The notes under the pieces were generated by a model that did not search any database, was not told where the DNA came from, and worked only from the letters and a program-made list of their open reading frames with translations. Shown here piece after piece: positions 10,818 through 23,783 of a stretch of 64,000 nucleotides of DNA (positions are counted from its first letter, which is position 1; each line of letters starts with the position of its first letter). The DNA is from Gadus chalcogrammus (lineage: Eukaryota; Chordata; Actinopteri; Gadiformes; Gadidae). The translations under genes were made by a program, and so were the position numbers. The stretch covers positions 26,760,003 through 26,824,002 of the forward strand of contig NC_079415.1 in assembly GCF_026213295.1 (NCBI RefSeq), in the 5' to 3' direction.

Positions 10818-11139
10818 TGTGGCAACCCTGGTAGAGGGCGTGTACCGCCGCCACCCACGTGCCAGGGACAGGGAGCGCACTCCAGCTGATCCTCATAAGC
10901 TGGATGGGAAACACCCGGCGAGGGGAACGCGTGGAGGGGTTAAAGCCGAGTCGGGGACTCACTGGAGGGAGACGCACAACCTACGACGGCTACGAGGCTC
11001 ACGGAGACCCTAGCCTAGAGACACTATTGCATCCGCTTCTTATCTCGTTGTTAATAAACGCCGTGACCGGCTTTAAAACTCGCCTCGAACGTGACTACTT
11101 TCCGTGTCACCCAGCCTTCCAGCCAACCGGGTTGCCACA
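10818..11139 (+). repeat. Gmr1-like 5' LTR, copy A
   Basis: The 322-bp LTR has perfect 10-bp terminal inverted repeats, TGTGGCAACC and GGTTGCCACA. AATAAA is present at about 11052. The sequence directly after it, ATGGTGGATAAGGCAGGC, is the likely primer-binding site region. The left flank is TGTGTGT, suggesting insertion into a (TG)n tract. Confidence 0.88.
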
Positions 11140-11199
11140 TATGGTGGATAAGGCAGGCACTCGGTACCCACTGCGACCCACGGGGAAGTAGCCACGGAT

Positions 11200-11599
11200 A
11201 TGCAAAACTCAGAGGGAGCCGCCGCCGCCCTGCAGCGCCAAGAGCAGATCCAGGGGCAGGTCGCCGCGGCACAGCGGGACTCGGAATGCGCCGATCCTGC
11301 CTACTGGCCACCTGCTGGGCGCAGGGGGCGCCTGGGACCCCGACGATTCCCCGCACGGGCGATGAACCGGGCACACAGCCCTTCTGGACACCGTCAGCGT
11401 GGTGACCCTTCTCCGTCCCGACTTGGCGGGGGGGAAGGGGGGGGGACCGATTGAGGTAGCCTGTGTGCACGGGGACACCCGGACCTATGAGTCCTGTCAC
11501 GTGGTCGTTCGGACCCCCCATGGCGTGTTCACGGTCCGTGCAGGAATAGTGCCCCACCTGCCGGTACCGCTTCTGATTCCGAGCGGACGCCGTCCCTGA
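11200..11599 (+). pseudogene. Gmr1-like gag/protease remnant, copy A
   Basis: ATG 11200 opens MQNSEGAAAALQRQEQIQGQ, a plausible gag start. A protease-like block follows within about 200 bp (copy B reads ALLDTVSVVTLLRPDLA at ~58045-58095; copy A is shifted by a missing G and an extra C). A full gag would need over a kilobase, so most of gag, including any zinc knuckle, has been deleted. The frame ends in PLLIPSGRRP and TGA 11597-11599. Confidence 0.6.
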
Positions 11600-11699
11600 C
11601 GCGCACCCTGACGCACCGCCCGAGAGCTCCCCGCTCACCGAGTTTTCGGATTTCCTGCTGGCAGGGGGAGAGGGAACTACCCGGCCGGGCCAGTTCGCC

Positions 11700-12900
11700 A
11701 GTGCGCAGCTGCAGGACGACGAAACACGCTTGGAGCCACGTCCTCGCGCATGACGGACAGTCCCGGGACTCGGTGAGTCGCCCACCGCACCCACACTTCA
11801 GCACCAGGGGGGGGCTGCTCTATAGGGTAGTGGAGAAGGGGTGGGAGGTAACGGAACAGCTGGTGGTTCCACGACCTTACGTCAGCAAGGTGCTCTACAT
11901 GGCACACACTCACCTTCTGGGGGCGCATTTAGGGATGGACAAACCCGTGACAGGGTCTTAGCTAGGTTCTACTGGCCGGGGGTGAAGAGGGACGTGGAGC
12001 CGCACTGCCTGGGGTGTCCCGAGTGTCAGCGGGTGGCCCCTAGGTCCCCGGTCAGGAACCCCCTTATCCCTATGCCCATCATAGAGACGCCGATCGACCG
12101 CATAGCCCTAAACATGTGGGTCCCCTCCCCAAAACCAGCCGGGACACAAATATATCCTGGTGCTGGTGGACTACGCCACCAGGTACCCAGTGGCCCTACC
12201 CCTAAGAGCAGCCCAGCCAAGGCGGTAGCTAGGGAGCTTATGCTCCTGTTCAGCCGGGTGGGAATAGCCAGGGAGGTGCTGACCGATCAGGGGTCATGTT
12301 TCATGTCCTGGGTGCTGAAGGAGCTGCTCAGTCTCCTCCAGGTCACGCAGCTCCGGACGTCGTTGTACCACCCTCAGACGAAACGGCGTCGTGGAGCGAT
12401 TCAACAAAACGCTGAAGCAGATGTTGAAGAAGACCATGAGCACGGACGGGAAGAACTGGGACCAGCTGCTGCCCCACATTCTGTTTCGCGATACGGGAGG
12501 TACCCCAGGCTTCCACCGGGTTTTCTCCGTTCAAGCTCCTCTACGGGTGAAGACCACAGGGGATCCTGGACATCGCCAAGGAGGCGTGGGAGAGCCAGCC
12601 GGATCGCGTGGAGCAGGTGAGGGACCGTATGGTCCAAGTGTGGCCCATCGTGCGGGAACATCTTCGGCGAGCACAGCGAGGGTGTACAACCAGGGGGCCC
12701 AGCTGCGCGTCTTCCGACCAGGGGACCTGGTACTGGTCCTGGTACCGACAGCGGAGTGCAAGTTCCTGGCCAAGTGGCAGGGCTCATACGAGGTGGTCGA
12801 ACGGTCGGCGAGGTCAACTACCGGGTACGACAACCGGGGAGACGTAAGCCCACCCAGCTCTACCATGTGAACATCCTGAAGCAGTGGAGGGGGGGAGCGG
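11700..12900 (+). pseudogene. Gmr1-like integrase (upstream of RT), copy A
   Basis: In order are the HHCC zinc-binding domain (HTHLLGAH, then CLGCPECQRV), the catalytic core (aspartates in VDYATRYP and LTDQGSCF; glutamate in the VERFNKTLKQ-type block near 12390) and the GPY/F-type C-terminal module (KFLAKWQGSYEVVER). Copy A has frame breaks not in copy B: a missing A near 11941, an altered GTGG block near 12115, an extra A near 12380 and an extra T near 12484. The coding sense runs straight on towards RT. Confidence 0.8.
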
Positions 12901-13068
12901 ACCCCCTGCAACCGGCACCCCTGGCATTGTTGGCACGAGGCGGAGTCCCGGTGGTCCCGATGGGGGAGGACCTCAGCCCAGCCCAAAAGCACGACCTTGA
13001 TGACATTGTGATGCAGCACCGGGACTTGTTCTTGGAGCTCCCCGGGCGGCGCCGTGGGTAACGGTGAG

Positions 13069-13995
13069 AGTCCCTCCCTACAGGGTTCCGGAGGCTCGGA
13101 GGAACGCCATCCAGGAGGAGGTGGGCCGAATGCTCCGACTTCGTGTCATCGAGGAGTCACGCAGCGCCTGGTCCAGCCCGGTCATCCTCGTCCCCAAATC
13201 TGACGGTACGTTCAGGTTCTGCAATGATTCAGGAGGCTGAACAAGGTGTCAGACGTCGACGCCTACCCCATGGATGAGCTGATCGAGCGACTCGGGCCGG
13301 CCCAGTACCTCACCACCCTGGACCTGACCAAGGGGTACTGGCAGGTGCCATTGACCCGGACCGCCCGGGAGAAAACGGCGTTCGCGACACCGGGGGGTCT
13401 CCTGATGGACCAGCTCCTGCAACCCCACCAGGCCTACGCTGCGGCCTACATAGATGACATTATCATCCACAGTGACAGCTGGGACGTCCACGTCAGGCAG
13501 CTGCGCGCCGTGTTGGGGGAACTGCGGAAGGCGTGCCTCACGGCCAACCCGGCCAAGTGCCGACTAGGACTGGAGGAGACGGCCTACCTGGGGTACCGGG
13601 TAGGACGGGGGAACATCCGGGCCGCAGGAGAGCAAGGTGGCGGCCATCCAGGACTGGCCCCGCCCCTCGACCAAGAAGCAGGTGAAGGCGTTCCTGGGGT
13701 TGGTGGGTAACTACCAGCGGTTCATTCCCGCTTCGCTACGCTGGCCAGCCCACTCAACGACCTGACCCGGAAGGCCCTGCCCGACCGGATCAGGTGGTGA
13801 GAGACGGTTGATGGGAAGCGTTCGGGACGCTGCGGGGGGCCCTGTGCGCGGAACCTGTGCGCGGAACCCCTGATTTCGCTTCACACCCTCATTGTGCACA
13901 TGGACGCCTCGGAAGTGGGGCTAGGAGGGGTCCTGTCCCAGATCCGGGCAGGAGAGGAGCACCCGGTTATGTACATTAGCCGGAAGCTCCTACCG
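13069..13995 (+). pseudogene. Gmr1-like reverse transcriptase and truncated RNase H, copy A
   Basis: The RT reads VPPYRVPEARRNAIQEEV, then SAWSSPVILVPKSDGTFRFC, TLDLTKGYWQVPLT, and the catalytic YIDD at about 13447-13458. A deletion removes the stretch between ATPGGL and MDQLLQPH, where other gypsy RTs have the LPFG motif; it is in frame and shared with copy B. A missing T near 13229 breaks copy A further, and TGA 13798-13800 separates RT from RNase H. The RNase H begins VHMDASEVGLGGVLSQ and is cut off after YISRKLLP. Confidence 0.8.
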
Positions 13996-14108
13996 ATGTA
14001 TGCATGTATCTATGTGCGTGTGTGTGTGTTCATGTGTGTAAAACACGAAGAGTAGTGTGTATACTATATTGTATGTGTGTGGATTGTCTATGGTGTGCAT
14101 GTTCTCTG

Positions 14109-14117
14109 CGTGTGTGT

Positions 14118-14180
<63 letters not shown>

Positions 14181-14197
14181 TGTGTGTGTGTGTGTGC
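14109..14197 (+). repeat. (GT)n microsatellite, copy A
   Basis: GT repeat with two GG interruptions, 3' of the truncated Gmr1-like element. The copy B counterpart at 60791-60903 is uninterrupted and longer. Confidence 0.95.
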
Positions 14198-14950
14198 GCG
14201 GTTTGAGCGCAGTGTTGAGTGGCCACAGGGGGCTAGCAATCGCTCTGTAGTAACATGCTACCACAACCATGCTAACAGCACAGCTCATACATGACTCGCA
14301 ATACGGTTAGCCCATTGATGTTGGTGGTGTTAACGTCCCCGCTTCACAATGACATTAACATCATCTGTCAGCCACACCGCTTGGGCGCTATGATTGGCTG
14401 ATTGGCAGTTTTTTTGGGGGGTGGGGTCATCTGAATAAAGCTGTCAACCGCTAGCGCTATTGAACTTCAAAGCAACAGGACCATTCTGGGCCCTCTGGCT
14501 CATAGACCATAGCTAATGAGTTAGTCTGAGTGCTACATTTATTTTAGTCTAGTAGCAGAACTTATTTTCGTTGTTGTTGCTGCATGTCCAGTCGGTGAAC
14601 TTTTTAGCTACTTCTTTTCGTTGTTGTTTGTCTGAGGTGCAACGTTTTCTTACTTTCAGTTGTATATAATAGTATATATATGTATATATTCTTTTACAAT
14701 TGTATAGTTATTACATAATAAAAATAAATTTATTACGTTTATCAAAGATGTATATCGAATAATCCTTGTTATGATGTTCGGGAACATAAGGAATAAAGCT
14801 ACAGATTGTCTCCTTTGAAAGAGAATTGAGCATGAAGTTACAAGTGGAAAATATCTTTCACATTTATTCCAATAACACGGATGAATAGAAAGTACCCATT
14901 GCAATGTGGTGGGGTGCGACAGGGGTGTGTGTTGGACCGAATTAGGTTGT

Positions 14951-14951
<1 letters not shown>
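14198..14951. other. Unique-looking non-coding stretch, copy A
   Basis: No gene, repeat ends or RNA gene recognised. It is AT-rich around 14640-14770. The same sequence is at 60904-61650. Confidence 0.5.
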
Positions 14952-14998
<47 letters not shown>

Positions 14999-15002
14999 CG
15001 CC

Positions 15003-16326
<1,324 letters not shown>

Positions 16327-18271
16327 AACATAAAAGAGAAAACCAAAGCAGTTATCCAACTCCACCTTAGTGGAGGTCCTCAAAACGACTCAAGGACATG
16401 AGCGTTTTCGTCACAGAAAATACAGATCTCTGTTGCTAGGATCAGGAGCACATTTTGGAACACAATGCATAATTTATCCCGCTGGCTCACACAACGTGTT
16501 CGGGCAGTGTATGTTCCCGAGCATTAAGACAAACGAGGACTCCTTTGTAGTGAAACAGCTTTCAACGGGTCGCGTCAGAAAAAGATAGACACTGTATGGT
16601 AAGGAACAGCGTCAGACCACCTGAGTCTCTGGGGCTCCTGACACCAATGATAGACCTACACTTTCCGGCAGAGCGGAGTCACGCAGGGGACTGGATTGTC
16701 CTCGTCACTGGCACTTCATCAGGAACAGTGGACAAATGTGTCGCACAAAGTTAATATTAAGAAAGTATTCTGTTCCTTTTGCAATACAAGGTGCTTACAT
16801 TATTTTCATTGTATTGTTAAGCACCTTGTATTGCAATACAAGGTGCTTAACATACAATGAAAATAAACTTAAATAAATCAAATGGATTAAGAGAATGCTG
16901 AGCTAATTAAGGATGTTTTAAGGTTTATTTTAAAGGTGTTCACAGATTGTGATGTCCTCAGCTTCTCTAGCAGGTTGTTCCAGAGGCGAGGACCACAGAC
17001 ACTAAAAAATAACTTCTCATAGGTCCCTGTCCTCACCCAGGGAACAAAAAAAGGGCCAGTGCCAGGGAACTTGAGTGATCAAGAGGGATCGTACATCAGA
17101 AGCATGTCTGACAAGTATTCAGACGCTGATCCATTGAGTGTTCCGAACCCAACAAGAGGATCTTAAAATCTATTCTTGAACTGACGAGCAACCAATGAAG
17201 GGACTTTAGGTCCCATCCCTTTCAAGTGTCTCTCTCATACTGTCTACAGGGCATGCCTTTCAACGTCACATTGCAATGATCGCCTCCGTTATGGAGGCGC
17301 ATTTGAATGTTGCTCATTATCTTCGTACTAATGGTATTTTGGTCGTCAAAGTTATTAATTGGAAATTATTTGTCATTATGGGGAGATCTTGTAGCGTGAA
17401 AAAACACCACAGCGGTTCTCAAGTACGATGTGGAAAAACTAAGTTTTCATCAGCCTAGCCAATGATATGTTTTCATTGATTTAAGAGCCAGTGAACAAAA
17501 AACACTTTTTTTTTGTTTTAATTTTGGTCATTTGTCTTATATGAACGTCATACTAATCTATGCTATTTAATCACCTTTACTGAAATAAGTCCCCAATTCA
17601 GAGAAAAAAGAGGATTTTACAGAACTACAACCCTCGAGTCCTCTCGATATTGCAGAGTATTGCAGATTCTTATCCACAAGTTTTTGTTGAACCAAGACAG
17701 GTTGACAGGCTTTGGTGTTGCTTATATCCAGACGTCTGTGTCGCTCGTGCAGTCCTTTGCAGAGAAATTAGTCCAGAGAAGGGAACCAGGAGCTGTAGCC
17801 CTTTTAGAGACTTTAATTGTGATGAAGCGCTATACAAATAAAACTGACTTGACTTAAATCGACTCCAGACATCTGCCACCCACATATACTGTATGTACAA
17901 CATAAATGTGTGTGACTACGTATGTTTGTGTGTGTCCCTTTACGTGATTCTGTTACATGTGTGTAAAGTGATAATGATAATAATAACCTTGAGTGATGTT
18001 CAAAAAAGAGACCTTATGAAAAACAACAACATGCCTTACAAATATACAAATATACAGTCGTTCCTAAGGTGTGTGTGTGTTTACCACACTTCCCCTAGGT
18101 GACTTTAACTAGGGGACGAGTACGCAGGGTGGTGGGGTTGTAAATCCAGTTAAATGTTGTTAAATGCAAGTTAATGACACATGATATATATATATAATAT
18201 TCACAGACTTCTGTTCGACCATATTTATTATATACGGAGACCAACAGACCTCCTCGAAGCAACGAAATATT

Positions 18272-18276
<5 letters not shown>
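16327..18276. other. Non-coding region with a palindrome and LINE tails
   Basis: No gene supported. It includes the 66-bp palindrome at 16801-16866 and a stretch at 16960-17210 (TTGTTCCAGAGGCGAGGACC and onward) that resembles an antisense LINE C-terminal region. At 17800-17860 a sequence ending GCGCTATACAAATAAAACTG has the form of fish LINE/SINE 3' tails. Confidence 0.5.
16801..16866. repeat. Spacerless 33-bp-arm palindrome
   Basis: The arms TATTTTCATTGTATTGTTAA... and its reverse complement meet at TTG|CAA with no spacer and a single indel between them. A third, partial copy of the arm (TGCAATACAAGGTGCTTACA) lies just upstream at 16779-16798. Confidence 0.85.

Positions 18277-18304
<28 letters not shown>
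18277..18304 (+). repeat. (CT)n microsatellite
   Basis: Twenty-eight bases of uninterrupted CT repeat. Confidence 0.95.
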
Positions 18305-18307
<3 letters not shown>

Positions 18308-19150
18308 CTAATGCACTACGATTAAGGCCGCATGGATAACCTGATTTACATTCCACAAATGAATGCCAAAGTCGCCCTAAGTGGAAGAGTGTTGTGGTGG
18401 AGCTGGCAAGTTAATCGGCAAATCGAACAGTACTTTGGCAGAGGCAGGAGGGTGAATAAAAAGCATACAATCATGTGGTGAATCAGTGTTCCAGGAACTA
18501 GTTTTCTCATAGGATATATATATATATATAATATATATATAATATATAATATATTATATATATATAATATATATTGATACCACGGGGGCCTGAATCCAGC
18601 GATCTGATTGGTTCCTACCTGTTGTATAATGAGCGTATACATAACTCAGGCATGAAAACGGGTCAGGGTGAAAAAGGTGAGAAGGATATTGTCCCTCTAG
18701 GGGGGTCCAATAGGGTCTAAATATCTTGCAAAACGTGAATCTTATAGTGTGGCCAGTCTTCCGACAGTGTGACATGTTAAATCGTGGTGGAATATCTGAG
18801 ATTCGTGTTGTCTGAACGGTACGCACCGCTGGGTGACGAGTGGAAGACAGACTACGGAGAAGAGCGTCGCTATATTGAAAACATCCGGGCTGTGGCCCAG
18901 AAGAGTCCCTTTAAAACGGGGTTTGGGGGTTTCTCCCCCGAGGAAATTTGAAAATCGGGCTGATGAACATGCAATTGTCACGTAGTTTGAGAAGTAAAGG
19001 AAAGACAAATCGTCATGTCTGACTCACGTCGGGGCAGGCCTACTGAATAGGTTAATGTTTACGTTATGGATAGGAAAGTGCACCACATACAGCAGCCAAA
19101 ATGAGACATTAGAAAAGCCTGTAGCCAAATAAACACTCATGCGCCTAGAT
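18305..19150. other. Non-coding, includes (TA)n hairpin
   Basis: A self-complementary TA-rich tract lies at 18515-18575. The rest has no frame or repeat ends that I recognise. Confidence 0.5.
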
Positions 19151-20465
19151 GTCAGGTGGACCGGGTTGAATTCACTGCGGGTCTCCTGAATCAGTGCAAA
19201 CTAGAGCAGCACTTAACAGCAATATCTATGGAGTTAGATTCATGCCAAAACCCCTCACACACGCAAAACGTGTTTTGCTCACGCATAACGATTCACACGC
19301 ACACAAAACGTGTTTTACTCACGCAAAATGATTCACACACACGCTCAGTGTGGTTTGCAAATGCAAAACATCATTCACAAACTAAAGCATTTTGCTTCAG
19401 AAACAAATACAGTATGTTTTACACAAAGTACAAAAAAAAATCCTTCAAGTACACAAAACAATTCTACAAGTACGGAACACGAAAGCTGCGCGTGGATCGG
19501 AATGCATTTGCGCACGGATCGGATTGCATTTGTGTGAGGAACAGCAAGGCGGAAAATTAGTGCCAAAAGTCACGTGACAAATAAATGTCCTGTTATTCAC
19601 ACTACACAACAGCAGGTAGCGGTGTTGAGTCAGTTTAAGGCCGCCAGGACGATCTTTTTTCTCCCCAAAATCTTTATTTGATTCCAAAACAGAGTGGCGA
19701 CACTTCCATTGGACTCACCTGTTGGCCGCTCATTTTGTTCAATTTAATCTCCCAAACTAGCTTTTCTCCGTGTCGTACGATTCCGTGACAAAGGGGCGGC
19801 AAGTCGCATAGTATGGAGTTGAATCCACACACGTTTGGCCGGCATCAAATAAAGATTTTGGGGAGAAAAAAGATCGTCCTGGCGTCCTTAAACTGACTCA
19901 ACACCGCCACCTGCTGTTGTGTAGTGTGAATAACAGGACATTTATTTGTCACGTGACTTTTGGCACTAATTTTCCGCCTTGCTGTTCCTCACGCAAATGC
20001 AATCCGATCCGTGCGCAAATGCAAATTTCCGATCCACGCGCAGCTTTCGTGTTCCGTACTTGTAGAATTGTTTTGTGTACTTGAAGGATTTTTTTTGTAC
20101 TTTGTGTAAAACATACTGTATTTGTTTCTGAAGCAAAATGCTTTAGTTTGTGAATGATGTTTTGTATTTGCAAACCACACTGAGCGTGTGTGTGAATCAT
20201 TTTGCGTGAGTAAAACACGTTTTGTGTGCGTGTGAATCGTTATGTGTGAGCAAAACACGTTTTGCGTGAGCAAAACACGTTTTGCGTGTGTGCGGGGTTT
20301 TGGCATGAATCTAACTCCATAAATATCGACATGATGGGCTTTGCATAGAGAATCAAATTTGCAACATTTTGCAACTAATGATTCTAAATTTGCCCATTAA
20401 TGTACAAGTCAGAATTTTGCGATTTTCACTGGCTACAATATTGCATCTGTCAGTTGTCAAATGTG
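19151..20465 (+). repeat. Dispersed repeat X, split by the foldback element
   Basis: Bases 19151-19226 and 20322-20465 together resemble 21240-21500 (repeat Y). Both begin GTGGACCGGGTTGAATTCAC, both have CAGCAATA(T/C)C(G)GAC, and both continue through TGCATAGAGAA to GATTTTC/GGTTTTC ACT. Y has no insertion, so it serves as an empty-site relative. Confidence 0.7.
19227..20321. mobile_element. Foldback element with ~460-bp inverted arms and 6-bp target duplication
   Basis: The element runs TATGGAGTTAGATTCATGCC... to its reverse complement. The left arm is 19227-19682 and the right arm 19844-20321, near-perfect, with a 161-bp spacer. AATATC occurs directly on each side (19221-19226 and 20322-20327). 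It has no coding potential. The arms carry repeated motifs, with ACACGCAAAACGTGTTTT-like units near the outer ends. A related empty site is at ~21360-21375. Confidence 0.85.
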
Positions 20466-21239
20466 CTGAACAAAATGTTAAACTTCAATAATTGTTCCTA
20501 GTCAACTTATATAGTGCATTTATTTAAGCTCTCAACAGCATAACCATACAGCTTCGCCACATCGGCGGGAAAACACGGCACACGCAAAGTACATCCATGG
20601 AATCAGCCGTTCAAACCAGTCTGCATGAATCGTATGACAACTGGATGGCAGGGGATGCGGAATAGGAATACACAGCAGGGGAGAACATGAGAGCCCCAGC
20701 TCGCCGCATAGTAGCCTGGGTGCTTTAAGCGTGGAACAAGCTGGATACCGAGTGGGTGAAAAACTATGTGTGTGTGTGTGTGTGTGTGTTCGTGTGTCAC
20801 TCTGTTCGAGCCTGCATGAGAGTTCAATGCTGTCATTAGCTGTTACGTCTTTCTGACCAATCGCAGTTCAAGGCCGACCTGGGCTGTACCACTTCGGGAG
20901 GGGGCGCTCAGTTACTCCCCTCTAGACAAAATCGAATTGGTTGCGACGTTGACCCGGCGCTCCCCGATTACGTTAACGGGCCACAGGGAATTCTCCCAAC
21001 TCTCCCGATTACCACTCTGCGTGTGCGTGCGTGCGTGCCTGTGTGTGTGTGCAGGCGTTATTCAACTGCCTGGTAAACATGTAGGCCTACGGTAATATTC
21101 ATACTGGTTTAAATAATGCATTTGATAGTAGGCTATTTCCCATCGTTGCTGAGCAAGAGTTTTGTTCGAAAGTTCAGTGATAGAAAACAAATAATAGCCC
21201 GGGCTATTGACGTTTTACGGTACCACTGTCATTGCCCTA
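20466..21239. other. Non-coding, short GT tracts
   Basis: Contains a GT tract at 20766-20790 and a GTGC/GTGT tract near 21017-21050. No gene or element ends recognised. Confidence 0.5.
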
Positions 21240-21500
21240 CCCGATGTCAAGTGGACCGGGTTGAATTCACTGCGGGTCTCTCTTATATCCATCTTACCAA
21301 AGATATTTTGGTACTGTCCTTCTCAACACTCTGATCTCACTAAAAGGCTGGCAGCACGAAACAGCAATACCGACGAGATGCGCTATGCATAGAGAAGAAA
21401 GAATACCGACGTTGAATTTGCAACAAATTATTCTAAATCTGCCCATACATGGACACGGCAGGATTTTGCGGTTTTCACTCGCAACATCTGTGGCTGCTGG
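21240..21500 (+). repeat. Dispersed repeat Y (empty-site relative of X)
   Basis: Shares its start and end with 19151-19226 plus 20322-20465, as described for repeat X, but lacks the foldback insertion and has extra sequence (~21287-21350) not in X. Confidence 0.7.
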
Positions 21501-22526
21501 TAATTCAATCACAAAGAAGTAAACTCTACGGGGCTATTTTCAGCATTATGTTTTTTTTACGGCACAGCGACCCGGGGCTATTCCCAAAAGATCCGGGGCT
21601 ATAGCCTCGAATGCCCAGGTCTAACGACGCGCCGCATTCAAAGTTCTCCGTCGGGATGTCGGATGCGCATTGCAATTCTCCGCCCGATCGATCTTATATG
21701 TTGACAACAAAATATTTGTAAATAGTTTTGTAAATAAACTTCCAAAACTTTTAAAAATCCTATTTGGTATTTTATTGGTCCCGTGCAAAGTAAACAACGT
21801 ACAAAGTAAATAAGGTCCAAAGTCAAACCGAGTAGCGTTTCCGGAAATGATTTTGTTAGAGGACCAATCACAGCCCTTACCGTCTCTGTTGCGACGACTG
21901 ATAGTTAAAAAATATTGGATGCGCACGTAAACTACGGAGAGGTTCTCCGACAGGCTCTCCGTGTCTAAGTACAGCACTTTACGGAGGACTATAAACTGGC
22001 CGGCCTCTGAACCTACCCCCCCCCCTAAATATTTTTTCATCGAATCTACACGATTCATGGAGGTCACCTATTTTGGTTTCAAAACGGCGAATTTCGCCGA
22101 AAGGTGAGTGATTTTCATGCCTGATAACTGCTATGACGTGACGTCCAATCATTTTGTGAAAGTATCACTCCGCGCCTTGAAGTGGAAAGTGTCAAAGAAT
22201 ACAACCGTATTTTTACTAGTGTGTGTGTGGAGTCATTTTGCCATAATTTTAACAGTTGTATAAAAGCAATAGCACAATTCACTGAAGTCTAAAATCGGGG
22301 AGTGAACTGCTCCATAGGATAAATTGCCGGCGAACCGCTCTATCGTAGCCTTCTCTCGGAGGGACGCTAAAGTGTGTTGCATAGCGACCGTCGATGCATA
22401 GCGGCAGCCAGGAGGGACTACTTTTTGGTAGTCTTTAATAAAACGGCTACTTTGACTTTCTTGGTTTATTTTTAAATGTAGTGTGTCTATGACTTTCGTT
22501 TCGCCATAACAGTAACCGTTGTATAA
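21501..22526. other. MITE-like non-coding stretch
   Basis: GTTCTCCG and GGATGCGCA motifs at 21645-21670 recur inverted at 21915-21945 (GGATGCGCACGTAAAC, GAGAGGTTCTCCG), suggesting a MITE with subterminal inverted repeats. The motif GTTGTATAAAAGCAATAG at 22255-22272 recurs at 22519-22535. No gene seen. Confidence 0.4.
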
Positions 22527-22674
22527 AAGCAATAGATCACTTCAGTCAGTGGCATGTGCTCATTATACCACTGTGAAGGGGGTCGCCGGCCCTCCGCTGC
22601 GCGTCGGGGCCGGACAACGCCCCTTAACAGTGGTAAAATGAGCACATACCACAGCCTGGCGTGATCTATTGCTT
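22527..22674. repeat. Hairpin repeat, GC-rich core
   Basis: AAGCAATAGATCAC at 22527 pairs with GTGATCTATTGCTT ending 22674. Inside, ATGTGCTCATTATACCACTG pairs with CAGTGGTAAAATGAGCACAT around a GGGGCCGGACAACGCCCC-type core. I recognise this as a common fish MITE-like hairpin. A (TA)n tract follows. Confidence 0.75.
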
Positions 22675-22697
22675 AAATATATATATATATATATATA

Positions 22698-23415
22698 TGT
22701 AACCGGCCTCATTCAAGCAGCCTCCATTATGTGACGACGGAGAAGTAGGACACAGGGTTGATCTCCACACGAGCACTTTTATTTTCTCAGTTACCCACAG
22801 TGACCCACCTGTGTCACACAGAAACAGTAGGGGGCACAACCGCCGTCAGATTCACTTGTGGAAACCAATTATCCGGTTGACGTTAGACCACCGGAAGCAT
22901 TTATAATATAAACGTTTACAAAATCTCAATAAAAAATACAGAAATAAAACATACAAAGAAACCCCTAATGGGAAATGTACATACAGTGACCCACCTGTGT
23001 CACACAGAAACAGTAGGGGGCACAACCGCCGTCAGATTCACTTGTGGAAACCTGAACACAACGTGGTCGGATGAGATATATCAACGGGCATCCCACACAT
23101 CAGCTGACACTACCCCCCACCCTCGCAATGTACATTGTCATCCATCGTATAAAACAATTTCAATGACAGTATGGCGGCAATATGTACAATTAAACAGAAT
23201 AATATCAACATATGACACAGGAGCCACGAGGAGCGCGACTAACCAATTATCCGGTTGACGTTAGACAACCGGACGTTGCGTCAACCGACGTTAGACACCG
23301 CGCGAACTTCAGCGCAAACTTCAAAATAAAAACACCACAACGGGTAATACAATAAAACTAAACCAATAAATGAATTGGGGCGGAATCTATAACACAACAT
23401 ACAACACTTGTTACA
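22698..23415 (-). repeat. Candidate solo LTR (antisense)
   Basis: The segment starts TGTAAC and ends GTTACA, a perfect 6-bp terminal inverted repeat with TG/CA ends. On the minus strand an AATAAAA signal (22777-22785 region) lies about 80 bp from the end, as in an LTR. It contains an exact 70-bp internal duplication (22797-22866 and 22983-23052). No convincing target duplication was found, so the call is tentative. Confidence 0.45.
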
Positions 23416-23783
23416 TTTATACTGAGCATGTGCATAGCAGGTGCATTACTGTTGTGTCTTTTTTTTTTTCCAGAGTGGGTTTATCTCAAATTGAATGTGC
23501 AGATTACATTTTTCACCCAAAATGCATAGGTAATTTGACTGACTAATATTTCAGGGTTAAGGAGTCCTTTTTACTTAAAACAAATGACTTGGATGGATTC
23601 AGCACCCCTAAAAACCCCTAGTTAGCCATCTCAAAAGGCACGTTTGGTAGAATTATTTTTCACCTTTTTCACCCAGGCCCTCCGGGCACCCCAATTTCGA
23701 TTGGCTTTCAAGGCAATTCCCAGAGGATTTGGCCATGGATGAATGAATAATAATGAATGTCAATCACCTTTCCCAGCTGCACT
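23416..23783. other. Non-coding
   Basis: No frame, repeat or RNA gene recognised. Confidence 0.4.

Larger units (their letters stand above)
10818..13995 (+). mobile_element. Gmr1-like Ty3/gypsy element, 3'-truncated, copy A
   Basis: The element has a 5' LTR, remnants of gag and protease, then integrase, then reverse transcriptase, then the start of RNase H. Integrase before RT is the reverse of ordinary gypsy and matches the Gmr1-like group described from cod and other deuterostomes. It stops within RNase H at CGGAAGCTCCTACCG, fused to GT-rich sequence; no 3' LTR is in the window. Several deletions and frameshifts show it is long dead. Copy B is at 57488-60674. Confidence 0.82.

Noticed and set aside
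11051..11794. 247-codon minus-strand frame over the Gmr1-like region
   Set aside because: GC-rich shadow of the gag/protease strand with no domain.
20603..20836. Minus-strand 77-codon frame
   Set aside because: Includes a CA-repeat stretch and shows no family features.
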